Assembly: GCA_024134725.1 (NCBI GenBank)
Contig: CP099863.1
Location: 2,475,501-2,539,500 of the forward strand
Source: Bacillus sp. 1780r2a1
GTDB lineage: Bacteria; Bacillota; Bacilli; Bacillales; Bacillaceae_H
Reading direction: 5' to 3'
DNA length: 64,000 nt
In this document: positions 62,352 to 64,000 of the stretch, one piece after another
Position numbering within the stretch: the stretch's first letter is position 1
Layout of the letters: every line of letters begins with the position of its first letter
Made by a program: the position numbers and the translations under genes
Notes under the pieces: model-generated
What the model saw: the letters and a program-made list of their open reading frames with translations, nothing else
What the model was told of the DNA's origin: nothing
Database searches by the model: none

Positions 62352-63602
62352 CTAGTAGGCTAATTTGTAAAGTAACTCAATTAATACCTGAATTCCTTTC
62401 TCAAGCTGCTCAGCGCTTGTGTATTCTTTAGGTGAATGACTAATTCCATTTTCACTTGGTACAAACAATAAACAAGTGGGTAATTTTCTTCCAAACACTT
62501 GTGAATCATGGCCAGCCCCACTCACCATTTTCATGTATGAAATGTTCTTTTCCTCGGAAATATTTTTAGAAATTTCAGATAAATAATTATCCATTTGTAC
62601 GGGTTTTTCATTCATCCAACGATGAATTTCCGTTGTTACACCTGCATTTATACCAACTTCTTTTAGTATCACATTCATCTCATCTTCAACTTTGTCTAAG
62701 ACGCCATCTTCACCATGCCTAATATCAATGCTAAAGCTGACTTTTCCAGGTATGACGTTTGGCACGTTAGGTGAAACATCCAGCTTTCCCACCGTCGTGT
62801 ATAACTTCTCTCCATATTTTTCACTCATGTCTAAGAGAGCGGTAATGAAACGACAACTTGCTGCTAAAGCGTCTTTGCGATGAGTCATCGGTGTTGTTCC
62901 AGCATGATTGCTCTCTCCTTGTACGGTTACAGTAAATCTTTTTTGTCCTGCAATACTTGATACAACTCCGATATCAAGCTGCTTTTTTTCAAGCTGCTCG
63001 CCTTGCTCAATATGTAGCTCAATAAAATGTGAAATATCTTTTCTGAACGGTTTTTTGTAGTGTCCTTTTCCAAATTGATATCGTTCCATCGCTTTCTTTA
63101 ACGGAATGTTTTCTCGATCTTTAATCTCTTGACTTATATTTTCAGAATTATACAATCCAACGATGTTGCCAGAACCCCAATAGGTTAAAGGAAAGCGACT
63201 TCCTTCTTCTTCACAGAGAGACACTACTTCAATTGATTGTTTCGGCATTCCGTGCGTTTCTCGTAAGTACTCTACCGCTATAAGACCTGCGATAATTCCA
63301 AACGCTCCGTCATATTTACCTCCATATACAACTGTATCTACGTGTGATCCGACTAAAATTGTTTTATGCTCCTCTTCTATCCCTTGAAGCCTTCCATAAA
63401 GATTACCAACATCATCATAGTAAGCAGTTAATTGATTTTGCGTCATTTTCTCTTTTAATGCTTCTTGAGCAGCGTACCATTCTGGTGAATATAGTAAGCG
63501 CGTAACACCTTTTTTAGTATCTGCTCCAAATTGAGAAAGCCACTGAAGATCTTTTTCAACTTGTAAGCAGAGCTTTGATTTCCCCTTCATTTCAGCAACC
63601 AT
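62352..63602 (-). CDS. pucF: Allantoate amidohydrolase (PucF-like, M20 family)
   Basis: A 416-residue M20 metallohydrolase. Metal-site motifs are GSHVDTVVYGGKYDGAFG (about residue 88), LCEEEGSRFP (about 126), HIEQGEQLE (about 193) and SGAGHDSQVF near the C-terminus. The dimerisation lid includes ESNHAGTTPMTHRKDAL. It fits the allantoate/ureidoglycolate/carbamoyl amidohydrolase branch. ATG at 63602 follows GAGGTGGG; an earlier GTG is within the site. With pucG it forms the late purine-degradation branch. Confidence 0.88.
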   Translation of the reverse strand: MVAEMKGKSKLCLQVEKDLQWLSQFGADTKKGVTRLLYSPEWYAAQEALKEKMTQNQLTAYYDDVGNLYGRLQGIEEEHKTILVGSHVDTVVYGGKYDGAFGIIAGLIAVEYLRETHGMPKQSIEVVSLCEEEGSRFPLTYWGSGNIVGLYNSENISQEIKDRENIPLKKAMERYQFGKGHYKKPFRKDISHFIELHIEQGEQLEKKQLDIGVVSSIAGQKRFTVTVQGESNHAGTTPMTHRKDALAASCRFITALLDMSEKYGEKLYTTVGKLDVSPNVPNVIPGKVSFSIDIRHGEDGVLDKVEDEMNVILKEVGINAGVTTEIHRWMNEKPVQMDNYLSEISKNISEEKNISYMKMVSGAGHDSQVFGRKLPTCLLFVPSENGISHSPKEYTSAEQLEKGIQVLIELLYKLAY

Positions 63603-63695
63603 CTTTCCCACCTCTTTCTTTTCATTTTACGGAATCTAAAAGTAATTTTCATTGACAAATTCTCCAAAAAAAAGGCGTTTTTTTAGCTAATATAA

Positions 63696-64000
63696 CTAAT
63701 ACCACCCAATTAAGTTTGCTACAACTAACAGTATAGCCCCAGCACTCATCCACAGTAGGAAAAGTGGAAGAATAAATTTCACCCAGCGATTCCACCCTAC
63801 TCCAGCAATCGCTAGCGTAGCCATAAAGTATCCTGATGTAGGGAACAAGATATTGGAAAAGCCGTCTCCAAACTGAAAAGCTAGAATAGCTGTTTGTCTC
63901 GTAATACCTACTAAGTCTGCTAACGGCGCCATAATTGGCATCATAATAAGTGCTTGCCCACTCCCACTTGGTACAAAGAAATTAAATAAACTTTGCGTAA
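63696..64000 (-). CDS. YfcC/DcuC-family transporter (5' part outside window)
   Basis: The last 101 codons of a membrane transporter are visible, open to the window edge. The segment FNFFVPSGSGQALIMMPIMAPLADLVGITRQT and GDGFSNILFPTSGYFMATL are typical of YfcC (DcuC superfamily) permeases for dicarboxylates or amino acids. The start lies outside. It is 94 bp upstream of pucF in the same direction and may be the uptake protein of the pathway. Confidence 0.85.
   Translation of the reverse strand, partial: TQSLFNFFVPSGSGQALIMMPIMAPLADLVGITRQTAILAFQFGDGFSNILFPTSGYFMATLAIAGVGWNRWVKFILPLFLLWMSAGAILLVVANLIGWY

Overview
The window looks like chromosome from a low-GC, endospore-forming Bacillaceae, most like Priestia (Bacillus) megaterium. 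The evidence is: a complete seven-gene urease cluster in the order ureABCEFGD; many spore genes (GerP-, GerAB-, CotF-, YjcZ-, Spo0M- and SpoVB-like, plus a collagen-like surface protein); Bacillus-type operators (PerR, Zur, MhqR, GlnR/TnrA and cre-like boxes, sigma-B and sigma-K promoters); Bacillus T-box leaders; and AGGAGG-type ribosome binding sites. No rRNA, tRNA, phage, insertion sequence or CRISPR was seen. The species name is an inference. All named operators are matches by eye to remembered consensus sequences.

1-6 kb: the 5' part of a DHH-family oligoribonuclease gene, a dicarboxylate/amino-acid symporter, and a TetR-controlled ABC transporter with a strong palindrome in the divergent promoter. 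5-10 kb: a CPBP-like membrane protein without its catalytic residues, then a four-gene carotenoid-modifying operon with ATGA-coupled cistrons. 10-16 kb: urease, with a GlnR/TnrA-type box. 16-26 kb: cell-envelope genes (a LysM-3D hydrolase, a deacetylase/DedA/glycosyltransferase operon, a class A PBP, a flippase), an MhqD-like hydrolase with an MhqR-like box, and folE2. 27-34 kb: a two-component system, a YtkA-like lipoprotein, a degenerate ABC ATPase behind a Zur-like box, a sigma-B-type DJ-1/Hsp31 gene, and an ABC multidrug exporter. 33-50 kb: spore and stress genes, including an orphan GerAB-like permease with a small two-helix partner, Dps with a perfect PerR box, copper proteins, CotF, a PadR-chromate transporter pair, a Lys/Cys-rich protein, a PHB-depolymerase-like esterase, and a collagen-like protein divergent from a glycosyltransferase with a sigma-K-type promoter. 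50-58 kb: a Rieske flavoprotein and the aromatic operon DAHP synthase/chorismate mutase-aroC-tyrA-aroA, with three T-box leaders whose specifier reads as UAC (Tyr): two in tandem at the front and one inside the operon. 58-64 kb: a probable operon of a YfcC-type transporter, allantoate amidohydrolase, ureidoglycine aminotransferase, gamma-glutamyltransferase and a split chromate-family transporter.

Four copies of a 200-320 bp intergenic repeat lie directly downstream of unrelated genes. Each carries a terminator-like hairpin whose stem sequence differs between copies while pairing is kept. The most unusual items are this repeat family, the Zur-box pseudo-ABC protein, the triple T-box arrangement, the orphan Ger pair, the collagen/glycosyltransferase pair and several small proteins with strong ribosome binding sites.
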